From SSC3 sp963769585 (lineage in GTDB: Bacteria > Actinomycetota > Actinomycetes > Propionibacteriales > Nocardioidaceae), in assembly GCA_963769585.1 (NCBI GenBank), contig CAVYMJ010000006.1, forward strand, positions 1,116,001-1,180,000: a stretch of 64,000 nucleotides of DNA, in the 5' to 3' direction. The notes under the pieces were generated by a model. It worked only from the letters and a program-made list of their open reading frames with translations. It was not told where the DNA came from and made no database searches. Below, piece after piece: positions 49,391-58,349 of the stretch. The number at the start of each line of letters is the position of its first letter. Within the stretch, counting starts at the first letter, position 1. The translations under genes and the position numbers were made by a program.

Positions 49391-50366
49391 GCAGGTCGCG
49401 GCCCGACCACGAGCGGCGACCACCTTGCTCGGCCTCGCGCACCAGGTCCACCAGGCGGCTGTTGACCGGGGTCGCGATACCGAGCTCTGCGCCGAGCCGC
49501 ACGACCTCGCCGTTGATCCAGTTGATCTCTGTAGGCCGGCCGGACTCGAGGTCCTCCCACATCGACGAGCGGGCCACCGGGTCGATGGCGAGCATCTGTT
49601 GGGAAACCGCACGGAAGACCAGGTCCGGCACGCCCAGCAGCCGAGGCACCAGGCTCGGCGGCAGCGGCGTCAGTCGGGCTGGGGTGTATCCGGCAGCCGC
49701 CCCGACCCGAAGAGCCTCGCGCTGTGCCAGGGCCAGGCAGCGGCGGTAGTCGCGCTGCGAGAGCTGCTGCCTCAGCGGGAGACCGGACAGCGCGTTGACC
49801 GGGTTGTTGAGGTTGAGCAGCAGCTTGGCCCAGAGCACCGAAGCCATGTCGTCGTGCTGGGTCAAGGGCAGCCCGGCGGCGGCGAAGGCCGGCTGGTACG
49901 GCGCCAGCCCGGCGTACGACGCGACCTCCAGCGCACCCTCGGAGCCCTGGTGGAACCAGCCTTCCCCGCGGTTGACCACGTTGAAGGGCACCATTCCGGC
50001 CAGGACGGTCTGCGGAAGGCTGCGGCGCAGCACCTCGGCGTTGGACAGGCCGTTCTGCAGGCTGACCACCAGGGCGTCGGGACTCAGCACGGGCGCGAGC
50101 AGGCGGCCGACCTCGTCGGTGTCGGCCGACTTCACCGTGACCAGGATCAGGTCCGCCTCCGCTGCCGCCGAGGGTGCGGTCTGGAAGTCGGCCGGGGCCA
50201 CGCGCAGGTCGGTGCCGTCCAGATCCGTCAGGTGCAGGCCGTGGGCAGCGACCTCCTGGGCGATCCGCTCCCGCCCGACCAGGACCACCGCGGCTCCGGT
50301 GGCGGCGAGGCGTCCGCCGACGTAGCAGCCGATGCTGCCGGCGCCGTACACGCAGATCTTGGCCAC
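49332..50366 (-). CDS. 2-dehydropantoate 2-reductase (ketopantoate reductase family)
   Basis: 344 residues. N-terminal Rossmann fold with GAGSIGCYVGGRLA (8-21), then LILVTVKSADTDEV and SLQNGLSNAEVL. The C-terminal helical domain has the catalytic-lysine region WAKLLLNLNNPVNALSG and the substrate segment SSMWEDLESGRPTEINWINGEVV. It would reduce ketopantoate to pantoate for coenzyme A, but family members vary in substrate. GTG at 50366 is chosen because a -10 lies seven bases upstream; GTG 50375 is possible. The end overlaps aroQ tail-to-tail by 59 bases. Confidence 0.9.
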   Translation of the reverse strand: MAKICVYGAGSIGCYVGGRLAATGAAVVLVGRERIAQEVAAHGLHLTDLDGTDLRVAPADFQTAPSAAAEADLILVTVKSADTDEVGRLLAPVLSPDALVVSLQNGLSNAEVLRRSLPQTVLAGMVPFNVVNRGEGWFHQGSEGALEVASYAGLAPYQPAFAAAGLPLTQHDDMASVLWAKLLLNLNNPVNALSGLPLRQQLSQRDYRRCLALAQREALRVGAAAGYTPARLTPLPPSLVPRLLGVPDLVFRAVSQQMLAIDPVARSSMWEDLESGRPTEINWINGEVVRLGAELGIATPVNSRLVDLVREAEQGGRRSWSGRDLLSALRGPPGPAGSRPRPGR

Positions 50367-50373
50367 CCGCCGC

Positions 50374-50379
50374 ACGCTA
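50374..50379 (-). promoter_or_regulatory. -10 for leaderless ketopantoate reductase transcript
   Basis: TAGCGT on the minus strand ends seven bases before GTG 50366. Confidence 0.5.
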
Positions 50380-50397
50380 CCGGGTGCGTGGCGAGGC

Positions 50398-51759
50398 TTA
50401 GACGATCCGGCGGACGAACTCTCCGAGCTGGGTGAGGTTGCGGCACTCCACCATCGCGATGACGTCACCGTAAGGGCCGGCTGCCGAGTCTCCGGTGTCC
50501 CACTGGCGGGCGTGCTCCGGGTTGAGCCACCAGGCTCGCCGCGTCCTGGCGGCGATCTCCTTGACCACCGGGATGGAGAGGTCGGAGTAGTTGGATCGGG
50601 CGTCGCCGAGCACCAGTAACGAGGTCTTGGGCCCCAGGGCATCCGGGTGCTGGTCCAGGAAGCGCGTGAAGGCGCGGCCGTAGTTGGTCCGGCCCCACAG
50701 CGAGGCATGCTGCACGCTCGCGGCGAGCTCCTGCAGGGTCGTCACGATGTCGGCGCCCGGCTGGAAGTGATGGGTCACCTCGTGGACGTCGTCGACGAAC
50801 GTGAAGGCCCGGACCCGGGTGAACTGGTCGCGCAGCGCGAAGACCAGCATCAGGGTGAACTGGGCGAAGTTGGCGACCGAGCCGCTCACGTCGCAGAGTA
50901 CGACCAGCTCGGTGCGATGCGGTCGTTTCGGTCGATGGTGCGTGGTGAGCGGGACTCCGCCGGTGGAGATCGAGGCCCGGACCGTGCGGCGGAAGTCCAG
51001 AGGGCCGCGTCGACGCCTGTGCTGTTCCTTGGCCAGCCGGGTGGCCAGCCGGCGCGCCAGCGGGTAGATCTCGCGCCGCATCTGCTCCAGGTCGGCCTTG
51101 CGTGCTCCCAGGAAGGCGACCTGGTCGATCGTCGGGCGCAGGGTCGCGGACGCCACGTAGGACGGGGTCTTCTCCTCGGCGATGCGACGGCGGGCCTCGG
51201 ACTCCACCAGCCTGGTGAACCCGTCGACGCGGCCGGTTGCCGCCCGCATCGCGGTGTCGTTGTCCATCGGCCCGAGGAGCGCCTGCGTGATGCGCAGGAT
51301 CAAGGTGTCGGGGGAGGTGCGCTGCAGGGTGTTGTACGCCGACCAGGACGACATGCCCTGACCCCGGCCACGCATGGCTCCGAAGCGACCCACGCCCTCG
51401 CGCGCCAGCGACCGGAGCGCCTCCTGGTCGTCCTCGGTGAGGGCGTCGAGCAGTGCCTCCCGGAAGCTACGGAGCGCCTGGGCGGTGTCCCGCTCCTCCA
51501 GCGGCTCCTGGTCGAGGGCCGACGCGCTGCCGGCGCCGATGAGCGGTGGGTAGAACAGGTCGAAGATCGCGTCGAAGGCGGGCCGGTGCGAGGACCTCTT
51601 GACCAGGGTGGCGGCATACCCGGCGCGAAGGGCGTCACGGTCCAAGAGGTCGAGGTGGGTGACAGCCGAGACGGCGTCGAGGTCTTCGGCCAGGGACACC
51701 GGCATTCCGGCGCTGCGCAGCGCCTCGACGAACTCGATGTGCCGGTCGAGCAGGCTCAT
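50398..51759 (-). CDS. VWA-domain protein, CoxE-like
   Basis: 453 residues. The N-terminal half is helical (HIEFVEALRSAGMPVSLAEDLDA, then a charged middle part). The C-terminal half is a von Willebrand A domain whose metal site reads CDVSGSV (about 290-296), followed by FALRDQFTRVRAFTFVDDV and SLLVLGDARSNYSDL. Such proteins work with MoxR-type ATPases to assemble or activate metalloenzyme or surface complexes. The partner ATPase gene lies just upstream with an ATGA-type overlap. No client enzyme is in the window. Confidence 0.87.
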   Translation of the reverse strand: MSLLDRHIEFVEALRSAGMPVSLAEDLDAVSAVTHLDLLDRDALRAGYAATLVKRSSHRPAFDAIFDLFYPPLIGAGSASALDQEPLEERDTAQALRSFREALLDALTEDDQEALRSLAREGVGRFGAMRGRGQGMSSWSAYNTLQRTSPDTLILRITQALLGPMDNDTAMRAATGRVDGFTRLVESEARRRIAEEKTPSYVASATLRPTIDQVAFLGARKADLEQMRREIYPLARRLATRLAKEQHRRRRGPLDFRRTVRASISTGGVPLTTHHRPKRPHRTELVVLCDVSGSVANFAQFTLMLVFALRDQFTRVRAFTFVDDVHEVTHHFQPGADIVTTLQELAASVQHASLWGRTNYGRAFTRFLDQHPDALGPKTSLLVLGDARSNYSDLSIPVVKEIAARTRRAWWLNPEHARQWDTGDSAAGPYGDVIAMVECRNLTQLGEFVRRIV

Positions 51760-52637
51760 CGTGACGAGCGCGGTCGGTGCGACCTGAACGCCTGCCGGGC
51801 GCGGTCCTGGTCAGACGCGTGCTTCAGGACGACTCCCAGGGTGCGTGCGACTGCGGCCTCGTCGAGGTCCTTGACCTCCAGAGCGATCAGCGTGCGGGCC
51901 CAGTCCACGGACTCTGCGATGGAGGGCGCCTTCTTCAGCTCGAGCTCGCGGAGCCTTCCGATGGCCTCGACGAGCTGGCCGACCAGGACCTCGTCGATCC
52001 CGGGCACCTGCGACCTGACGATCTCGCGCTCGCGCTCGGCCGAGGGGTACTCCAGGTGCAGGAAGAGGCAGCGGCGCTTCACCGCCTCGGACAGCTCGCG
52101 GGTCGCGTTGGAGGTGAGGACGACGTACGGGCGGCGTACGGCGGAGACCGTGCCGAGCTCGGGGATGGTCACCTGGAAGTCGGAGAGGACCTCCAGGAGC
52201 AGGCCCTCCACCTCGACATCCGCCTTGTCGACCTCGTCGACCAGGAGCACCGTGGGCTCCTCGCGCCGGATGGCGGTCAGCAACGGCCTGGTGAGCAGGA
52301 ACTCGTCGGTGAAGATGTCGTCGTGGGTCTCTTCCCATGACTGGTCGTTGCCGCTCGCCTGGATCCGGAGCAGCTGCTTCTTGTAGTTCCATTCGTACAG
52401 TGCCCGGGCCTCGTCGAGCCCCTCGTAACACTGCAGGCGGACCAGGTCGGCGTGGCAGGCGCGGGCGACCGCCTTGGCCAGCTCGGTCTTGCCCACTCCT
52501 GCTGGACCCTCGATCAGCAGCGGCTTCTCCAAGGCGCCGGCGAGGTAGGCGGTGGTCGCTGTGGCCTCGTCGGCGAGGTACCCCGCGCCCTCGAGGGCGG
52601 TGGCAGCGGCCTTGGGCGAAGCGAACCAGGAACTCAC
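51756..52637 (-). CDS. MoxR-family AAA+ ATPase
   Basis: 293 residues. Walker A GPAGVGKTELAKAVA (about 44-58), QCYEGLDEARALYEWNYKKQ with the MoxR-specific aromatic stretch, Walker B VLLVDEVDKAD, sensor VVLTSNATRELSEAVKRRC with the arginine finger region. An insertion with SGNDQSWEETHDDIFTDEFLL is typical of this subgroup. It forms a chaperone-like pair with the following VWA gene. GTG at 52637 follows a -10 by six bases. Confidence 0.9.
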   Translation of the reverse strand: MSSWFASPKAAATALEGAGYLADEATATTAYLAGALEKPLLIEGPAGVGKTELAKAVARACHADLVRLQCYEGLDEARALYEWNYKKQLLRIQASGNDQSWEETHDDIFTDEFLLTRPLLTAIRREEPTVLLVDEVDKADVEVEGLLLEVLSDFQVTIPELGTVSAVRRPYVVLTSNATRELSEAVKRRCLFLHLEYPSAEREREIVRSQVPGIDEVLVGQLVEAIGRLRELELKKAPSIAESVDWARTLIALEVKDLDEAAVARTLGVVLKHASDQDRARQAFRSHRPRSSR

Positions 52638-52643
52638 CCGGCC

Positions 52644-52649
52644 AGCCTA
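52644..52649 (-). promoter_or_regulatory. -10 for leaderless MoxR-VWA operon
   Basis: TAGGCT on the minus strand ends six bases before the GTG at 52637. The efp promoter points the other way about 80 bases further right. Confidence 0.55.
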
Positions 52650-52727
52650 GAGGTCTGCTCGCGACGCGCGGCACCAAGCCCGGCGCCCGGGCCGGCGCGC
52701 GATTTCGGCCGCGGCGGCCCTCCCGGT

Positions 52728-52759
52728 TAGACTGGGCCGCTGCCCGGGCAGGGCGGCCC
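52728..52759 (+). promoter_or_regulatory. efp -10 followed by a leader hairpin
   Basis: TAGACT (52728-52733) is followed directly by GGGCCGC-TGCCC (52734-52745) pairing with GGGCA-GG-GCGGCCC (52746-52759). The hairpin would lie at or near the 5' end of the efp message. GAAGAGGAA further on is the ribosome site. Confidence 0.5.
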
Positions 52760-52792
52760 AACCTTGACATCAGAAGAGGAACTCTCGCGCGC

Positions 52793-53356
52793 ATGGCTAC
52801 GACGAACGACCTGAAGAACGGCATGGTGCTCAACATCGACGGCCAGCTGTGGTCCGTCACCGAGTTCCAGCACGTCAAGCCTGGCAAGGGCCCGGCGTTC
52901 GTGCGCACCAAGCTGAAGAACGTCGAGTCGGGCAAGACCGTCGACAAGACCTTCAACGCCGGGACCAAGGTCGAGACCGCCAATGTCGACAAGCGCACGA
53001 TGCAGTACCTGTACAACGACGGCTCCAACTTCGTCTTCATGGACACCGGCACCTTCGACCAGCTCGAAGTCAGCCCCGAGGTCGTCGGCAGCGCTACCAA
53101 CTTCCTCCTGGAGAACCAGGAGGCCATCGTCGCCACCAACGATGGACGTGTGCTGTACGTCGAGCTCCCGGCCTCGGTCGAGCTCGTCGTCGAGTACACC
53201 GAGCCAGGGTTGCAGGGCGACCGGTCCAGCGGCGGTACCAAGCCCGCGCGGTTGGAGACCGGTCACGAGATCCAGGTTCCGCTCTTCATCACCAACGGCG
53301 AGAAGGTCAAGGTCGACACTCGCGACTCGTCGTACCTCGGTCGCGTCTCCCAGTGA
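52793..53356 (+). CDS. efp: Elongation factor P
   Basis: 187 residues in three beta domains. It enters the ribosomal E site and relieves stalling at polyproline. The tip loop reads KPGKGPAFVRT with lysine at about 32; the palindromic PGKGP is the actinobacterial form described as functioning without the usual lysine modification, which is stated from literature memory. Signature in the C-terminal part: EIQVPLFITNGEKVKVDTRDSSYLGR. ATG at 52793. nusB follows after 13 bases. Confidence 0.97.
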   Translation: MATTNDLKNGMVLNIDGQLWSVTEFQHVKPGKGPAFVRTKLKNVESGKTVDKTFNAGTKVETANVDKRTMQYLYNDGSNFVFMDTGTFDQLEVSPEVVGSATNFLLENQEAIVATNDGRVLYVELPASVELVVEYTEPGLQGDRSSGGTKPARLETGHEIQVPLFITNGEKVKVDTRDSSYLGRVSQ

Positions 53357-53369
53357 CCGGCAGAGGCTG

Positions 53370-53780
53370 ATGGCTGCCCGGTCCAAGGCACGCAAGCGCG
53401 CGCTGGACGTCCTGTTCGAGTGTGAGCTGCGTGGACTGCCTCTGGGCGAGACCCTGAACGACCGAGTGCTTGCCGGCGACCCTCCGGTCAACGACTACAC
53501 GGTGGCTCTGATCCGCGGGATCGAGGAGCACCAGGGCCGCATCGACGACCTGCTGTCCACCTACTCGCAGGGGTGGACGATCGACCGGATGCCGGCGGTG
53601 GACCGCAACGTCCTCCGGATCGGGGTCTACGAGATCCTCTATGTCGACGGCGTACCGGACGCTGTGGCCGTCTCGGAGGCGATGAGCCTGGTGCGAGACC
53701 TCTCCACCGACGAGTCTCCCGCGTTCGTCAACGGCGTGCTCGGCAACATCCTGCGCGACAAGCCAGCGCTCTCCGTCTGA
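53370..53780 (+). CDS. nusB: Transcription antitermination factor NusB
   Basis: 136 residues, all-helical. It binds boxA RNA with NusE (S10) in rRNA transcription. Seen: ARSKARKRALDVLFECELRG, the central SQGWTIDRMPAVDRNVLRIG and YEILYVDGVPDAVAVSEAMSL, then SPAFVNGVLGNILRD. ATG at 53370 has a weak AGAGG close by. The efp-nusB pair is the usual actinobacterial arrangement. No pyrR attenuation site follows; an unrelated flavoprotein gene comes next. Confidence 0.94.
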   Translation: MAARSKARKRALDVLFECELRGLPLGETLNDRVLAGDPPVNDYTVALIRGIEEHQGRIDDLLSTYSQGWTIDRMPAVDRNVLRIGVYEILYVDGVPDAVAVSEAMSLVRDLSTDESPAFVNGVLGNILRDKPALSV

Positions 53781-53836
53781 GCGCACCCAGAGCTGTGTCC
53801 CAGTAGCGGCTTTGATCCCCTGGCAGGGTGGGGTCC

Positions 53837-55192
53837 ATGACTCAGGTGGACGTCGTCGTGATCGGGCTCGGACCCGGCGGGGAGGCTACGGCGATCAAGC
53901 TCGCCAAGGCGGGGCTGAAGGTCGTCGCGATCGACCAGCGCCTGGTGGGGGGCGAGTGCCCGTACTACGGCTGCATCCCGAGCAAGATGATGGTCAGGGC
54001 TGCGAACGTGCTCGCTGAGGCCCGCCGGGTCTCCGGCCTTGCCGGAGAGGCCGCCGTCACGCCGAGCTGGGCACCGGTCGCGCAGCGGATCAAGGACGAG
54101 GCGACCGACGACTGGGACGACCGCGTCGCCGTCGAGCGGCTGGAGAACGCGGGCGTCCGGTTCGTGCGCGGTCACGGCCGGCTGGCCGGCGACCGGAAGG
54201 TGGCGGTGGGGGACCAGACCTTCATCGCGACCCGGGGCGTGGTGCTCAACACCGGCACCGAGCCAGCCGTTCCGCCGATCGACGGCCTTGCCCAGACGCC
54301 GTACTGGACCAACCGCGACGCCATCCAGGTCGAGACCCTGCCCGGCTCCCTGGCCGTCATCGGTGGGGGAGCGATCGGGCTCGAGCTCGCTCAGGCCATG
54401 GCACGGTTCGGGGTGCGGGTGACCGTGCTGGAAGCCGCCGACCGGCTGCTGGCCCAGGAGGAGCCGGAGGCCAGCGCTCTGGTCGCCGAGGTGCTGGTCG
54501 CCGAGGGTCTGCGGGTGATGACCGACGCCACCGTCGGCCGCGTCTCCTACGACGACGGGGGCTTCAGCATCGACGCGGGCGAGCCCCTGGTCGCCGACAA
54601 GCTTCTCGTCGCCGCGGGACGTCGGAACAACCTCTCCGACCTCGGACTGGAGACGGTCGGGCTCGACCCCGAGGCCAAGCACCTGGAGACCGATGGCCGG
54701 ATGCGAGTCCAGGACGGACTCTGGGCGATCGGGGACATCACCGGCAAGGGCGCCTTCACCCACGTGTCCATGTACCAGTCCGCGCTCGTCGTACGTCACC
54801 TCCTGGGGGAGGACGGGCCGGAGGCGGACTACCGCGCCGTACCGCGGGTGACCTTCACCGACCCAGAGGTGGGTTCGGTCGGCCTGACCGAGCAGCAGGC
54901 CACCGAGCGTGTCCGGGATCAGGGTGGCGAGGTCAGGACTGCGATCGCGCGGGTGCCGTCGTCGGCCCGAGGGTGGCTGCACAAGTCAGGCAACGACGGG
55001 CTCATCAAGCTGGTCTCCGACGGGGAGGTCCTCGTGGGGGGGACCAGCGTCGGTCCGGCCGGTGGAGAGGTGCTGTCCATGCTCTCCACGGCCGTGCACG
55101 CCAAGGTGCCCGTGAGCACGCTGAGGTCGATGATCTACGCCTACCCGACGTTCCACCGGGGCGTCGAGGACGCCTTGCGCCACCTGGAGTGA
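53837..55192 (+). CDS. Pyridine nucleotide-disulfide oxidoreductase (dihydrolipoamide/mercuric reductase-like)
   Basis: 452 residues. FAD site VVVIGLGPGGEATAIKLAKAG (7-27), redox disulfide GGECPYYGCIPSK (Cys41 and Cys46), NAD(P) site LAVIGGGAIGLELAQAMARFG, second FAD motif GLWAIGDITGKGAFTHVSMYQ. The dimerisation domain ends with YAYPTFHRGVEDALRHLE, where the usual HPT(x)xE reads YPTFH, so the catalytic His-Glu pair is shifted or altered. The true disulfide substrate is unknown. ATG at 53837; it stands alone on the plus strand, converging with the next gene. Confidence 0.85.
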   Translation: MTQVDVVVIGLGPGGEATAIKLAKAGLKVVAIDQRLVGGECPYYGCIPSKMMVRAANVLAEARRVSGLAGEAAVTPSWAPVAQRIKDEATDDWDDRVAVERLENAGVRFVRGHGRLAGDRKVAVGDQTFIATRGVVLNTGTEPAVPPIDGLAQTPYWTNRDAIQVETLPGSLAVIGGGAIGLELAQAMARFGVRVTVLEAADRLLAQEEPEASALVAEVLVAEGLRVMTDATVGRVSYDDGGFSIDAGEPLVADKLLVAAGRRNNLSDLGLETVGLDPEAKHLETDGRMRVQDGLWAIGDITGKGAFTHVSMYQSALVVRHLLGEDGPEADYRAVPRVTFTDPEVGSVGLTEQQATERVRDQGGEVRTAIARVPSSARGWLHKSGNDGLIKLVSDGEVLVGGTSVGPAGGEVLSMLSTAVHAKVPVSTLRSMIYAYPTFHRGVEDALRHLE

Positions 55193-55210
55193 CGAACCCC
55201 GCAGCGCTTC

Positions 55211-55912
55211 CTACTCGGCGGGCGCTCCGGCGGTGAAGGTCATCTCGGGCGAGACCGAACCCAGGTGCCGGCCCGGCTTCAGCCATCGTGGCAGCGTCGA
55301 GTCCGACTCGACCTCGACGTCGATCAGGGTCGGCCGCATCTTGAACTTGCCGAGGAGCTCGCTCGGCCTGATCCGCCCATCCGGGAACTCCTGCCGGACC
55401 GAGGCCCGCGAGGTGTACTTGATCGCGGGGCCGAGCCGCCGCGGAGTCGCGCTGATCCGCCAGTTGGTGTCCAGACCCGTCGCGGTCATGCCGGTGAGGC
55501 CACCCTCGAAGGACGCCAGGGTCTTGGGCATCGCCCAGTTGGCGCGACCGCCCACCACGCTGGTCTCGGAGTCGACGGCGATGAACGCGATGTTCCCCCA
55601 CGGGTGCCGTCCCTGGGCGCCCACAACGATGCCGAAGACCTCGTCGTAGGTGCCGACCGGGGTGTCCAGGTAGCGCACCATCCCGCCGATGACGGCATGG
55701 CCGCGCGACTCCCCGCGCAGCGCCGGGGGCAGCGCCTCGGTCGCGTCGCGGCCACCGCGGCAGAGCCAGACCATGGCAACGCAGCGGGTCGTCCAGGGTG
55801 CCGGGGCAAGGTTCTCAGGCAACCGGGCCAGCAGCGCCTCGCTCAGCACGGTCTCGGGTACGCCGGGCACTAGCAGCTCGGGACGGCCAGGGGCCGACTT
55901 CCTCGTCGTCAT
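55211..55912 (-). CDS. Acetoacetate decarboxylase-family protein
   Basis: 233 residues. The centre resembles the ADC superfamily: GMVRYLDTPVGTYDEVFGIVV, GNIAFIAVDSETSVVGGRANWAMPKTLASF and later strands. Whether the Schiff-base lysine is present is unclear (a lysine follows in AMPKTL). Family members include decarboxylases, aldolases and uncharacterised hydratases, so a reaction is not assigned. ATG at 55912. An imperfect palindrome touches the start codon, suggesting a local repressor site. Confidence 0.75.
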   Translation of the reverse strand: MTTRKSAPGRPELLVPGVPETVLSEALLARLPENLAPAPWTTRCVAMVWLCRGGRDATEALPPALRGESRGHAVIGGMVRYLDTPVGTYDEVFGIVVGAQGRHPWGNIAFIAVDSETSVVGGRANWAMPKTLASFEGGLTGMTATGLDTNWRISATPRRLGPAIKYTSRASVRQEFPDGRIRPSELLGKFKMRPTLIDVEVESDSTLPRWLKPGRHLGSVSPEMTFTAGAPAE

Positions 55913-55930
55913 TGATAACCACCGTTGTCA
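55913..55930 (-). promoter_or_regulatory. Candidate operator touching the start of the decarboxylase-like gene
   Basis: TGATAAC-CACC-GTTGTCA: 7-base arms with one mismatch, starting one base before the ATG. The position would block a leaderless or short-leader transcript. Confidence 0.35.
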
Positions 55931-56150
55931 GAAGGGGGTCCCAGCCTTTCACGCCGAGGGCGCCGGCGGAAGGCAGCTGCTGACCGGGGGTAGTGCGTGG
56001 CCTGGTCCCGGTCGCTCGGCGATTGACGCCGTGGACGCACTGCTGTCCACCTTCCAGACCGGCTACTCCGCGTAACTTCACCGAGCGCGCGGCGTTGAGC
56101 CGCTACCCGCCTCTCCAAGCGGCCGTTACTTCGAGAGAGACGGTCACTCC

Positions 56151-58349
56151 ATGCGTCGAATTGTCCTGACCACGCTCGCGACCCTGGTCGCCATTGCCGG
56201 GCTGGTCATGATCCCCGCGTCTGCGCAGGCTCACGTGGAGCGGCCGTCCTATTGGCCAAACCCGAAGGCCGACTGCAGCGTCTCGCCGTGCGCGGGTGGC
56301 AAGGTGCCGAAGGCACGCTCGCTCGCCTCCGCGCTGAACAAGCGCAAGCCGGGGAAGACTCTGGTCGTGTGCAAAGCCGACTCGCTCCAGCGGGTCAAGA
56401 AGGCAATCAGGGCTGCGCGGAGCAGTGGCTACGACATCCGGCCGACCGACCACCGGAGCCTGAGCAAGAAGCGGGCGCGATCACTGCTCAAGATCAACAG
56501 GCAGCTGTCCAAGCAGTGTCGCTACCACCGGATCCAGCGGGCCGTCGAGAAGGCGCATAACAACGACCGCGTGGTGGTGATGCCCGGGCTGTACCTGGAG
56601 CGCCACTCACGCCGCAAGCCGACGTACGACCCGGCCTGTGCGCGCTACAGGACAAAGTCTGACAGTGGCGACCCCGGCGCACTCTCCCACGACTACCAGC
56701 TTCACTGCCCGAACGACGCCAACCTGGTCGCCGTGATCGGTCGCGGGCCGGACACGGCCCCCCCGCCGCAGCCGCCGCACACCAACCGCCACGGCATCCC
56801 CAACGTGGGCAAGTGCATCCGCTGCAACCTCCAACTCGAAGGCTCCGGGGTCAGTGCCGACGACGTCATCGTCGAGGCCGGCGATGCCACCGCTGGTAAC
56901 GGCGGTCCGTCCGCGATCGGGCACAGGAAGGACGTCGGCATCTTCGTCGACCGGGCCGACGGCTTCGTACTGCGCAACCTGACGGTGCGCCATGCCCGCG
57001 AGCACGACATCTACGTGCTCGAGACCGATGGCTACCGCCTCGACCGGTTCAAGACCTACTACGCCGGCGGGTACGGCGTGCTCACGTTCGGTGAGGACCA
57101 CGGGCTGATCCAGAACTGCGACACCGCCGGCCACGGCGACTCGGGGATCTACCCGGGCTCGGGCGCCGCCTCGACGGTCAACCGGTACAAGCCGTTCTAC
57201 CCCAAGTACCGCTACAGCCAGGTAGTCCGGCTCTGCGACAGCCACCACAACGCTGGCGGTTTCTCCGGCACGAACAGCCACGGCACGCTGATCACCCGCA
57301 ACAACTTCTATGACAACGCGCTCGGCCTCACTACCGACGTCTTCACAGCTCCGGGTCACCCAGGTTTCCCGCAAGACGGCAACGTGATCCAGAAGAACAA
57401 CTTCTACTCCAACAACTTCAATCCGTTCGTCGAGGGCTCCGACGTGGCGCCGTTCATCGCCGCCCCGGTCGGGACCGGCCTCTGGCTCGCGGGCGGCAAT
57501 GCGAACATCGTGCGCAACAACCACTTCTACGACAACTGGCGCCGCGGAACGATGTTGTTCGCCGTGCCGGATGCCACCGTCTGCGGTCCGGATTCCACAA
57601 CGCCGGTCCCCGGCTGCGACCAGACAAAGGTCAGCACCTCGTTCGACAACAAGTTCTACGGCAACACCATGGGCATCAGTCCCGCAGGTCAGGTCAAGCC
57701 CAACGGCACCGACTTCTGGTGGGACAACTTCCCGGGCAACACGGGCAACTGCTGGTACGCCAACAAGGCGGCCCCGGGGGCGAAGATCTCGACCTCTCCG
57801 TTGGTTCTGCCTGACTGCTCGAACGGCACCGACCCGAGCAGCAGCGTCGGCTACGGCGACGTGCTCAACGAGAGCGAGCTCGTGGCTTGCCTGGCCGGCT
57901 TCACGGTCTCGGGCTATCCGGCAGGTAACCCCATCACGTGTACCTGGTCGGCTACGCCGGCCAAGCCGGGCAGCGGTCCGCTTCCGGGCAACGCCCTGAA
58001 CGCCAGCCAGGCTGCCCAGAGGGCCAATGCCGAGATGTTCGCTTCGGTGTGTGCCGCCGGGCTCTCGTCGCGGTTGTGTGATGCCTACGACGGGCTCCTG
58101 CCGCCCGTCGTAGGTGGGCTCCCGTGGCTTTACCAGTCGACCGAGAGGATCCTGCCGCAGGCCAGTCGGCGTCGACGACGAGCACTCGGCCGCTCGGTAC
58201 CTACACCTGCAGCTGGTGGCGCAAGGCCGACGAGTCCGAGCGGCTCGGCATGGTGCAGCGGATCCGTCTGTACGGTACCCAGCCCATCAACGGCGACGCG
58301 ATCAACGTCTTCGGGAACGGCGCCGGCATGTCCGACACCCGGGCGATGA
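56151..58349 (+). CDS. Secreted right-handed parallel beta-helix protein, 3' end frameshifted
   Basis: 732 residues as the frame stands. Sec signal peptide 1-27 (RRIVLTTLATLVAIAGLVM then ASAQAH). A basic helical stretch (30-130) precedes a parallel beta-helix core (about 220-560) with repeated turns such as DVGIFVDRADGFVLRNLTVRHA, DHGLIQNCDTAGHGDSGIY, NSHGTLITRNNFYDNALG and GNVIQKNNFYSNNFN. Such folds serve as polysaccharide lyases, hydrolases or adhesins. The last about 65 codons are arginine/proline/serine-rich and unlike the rest. A domain-like sequence continues in another frame (58124-58447), so the natural product was probably longer. Function not assigned. Confidence 0.78.
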   Translation: MRRIVLTTLATLVAIAGLVMIPASAQAHVERPSYWPNPKADCSVSPCAGGKVPKARSLASALNKRKPGKTLVVCKADSLQRVKKAIRAARSSGYDIRPTDHRSLSKKRARSLLKINRQLSKQCRYHRIQRAVEKAHNNDRVVVMPGLYLERHSRRKPTYDPACARYRTKSDSGDPGALSHDYQLHCPNDANLVAVIGRGPDTAPPPQPPHTNRHGIPNVGKCIRCNLQLEGSGVSADDVIVEAGDATAGNGGPSAIGHRKDVGIFVDRADGFVLRNLTVRHAREHDIYVLETDGYRLDRFKTYYAGGYGVLTFGEDHGLIQNCDTAGHGDSGIYPGSGAASTVNRYKPFYPKYRYSQVVRLCDSHHNAGGFSGTNSHGTLITRNNFYDNALGLTTDVFTAPGHPGFPQDGNVIQKNNFYSNNFNPFVEGSDVAPFIAAPVGTGLWLAGGNANIVRNNHFYDNWRRGTMLFAVPDATVCGPDSTTPVPGCDQTKVSTSFDNKFYGNTMGISPAGQVKPNGTDFWWDNFPGNTGNCWYANKAAPGAKISTSPLVLPDCSNGTDPSSSVGYGDVLNESELVACLAGFTVSGYPAGNPITCTWSATPAKPGSGPLPGNALNASQAAQRANAEMFASVCAAGLSSRLCDAYDGLLPPVVGGLPWLYQSTERILPQASRRRRRALGRSVPTPAAGGARPTSPSGSAWCSGSVCTVPSPSTATRSTSSGTAPACPTPGR

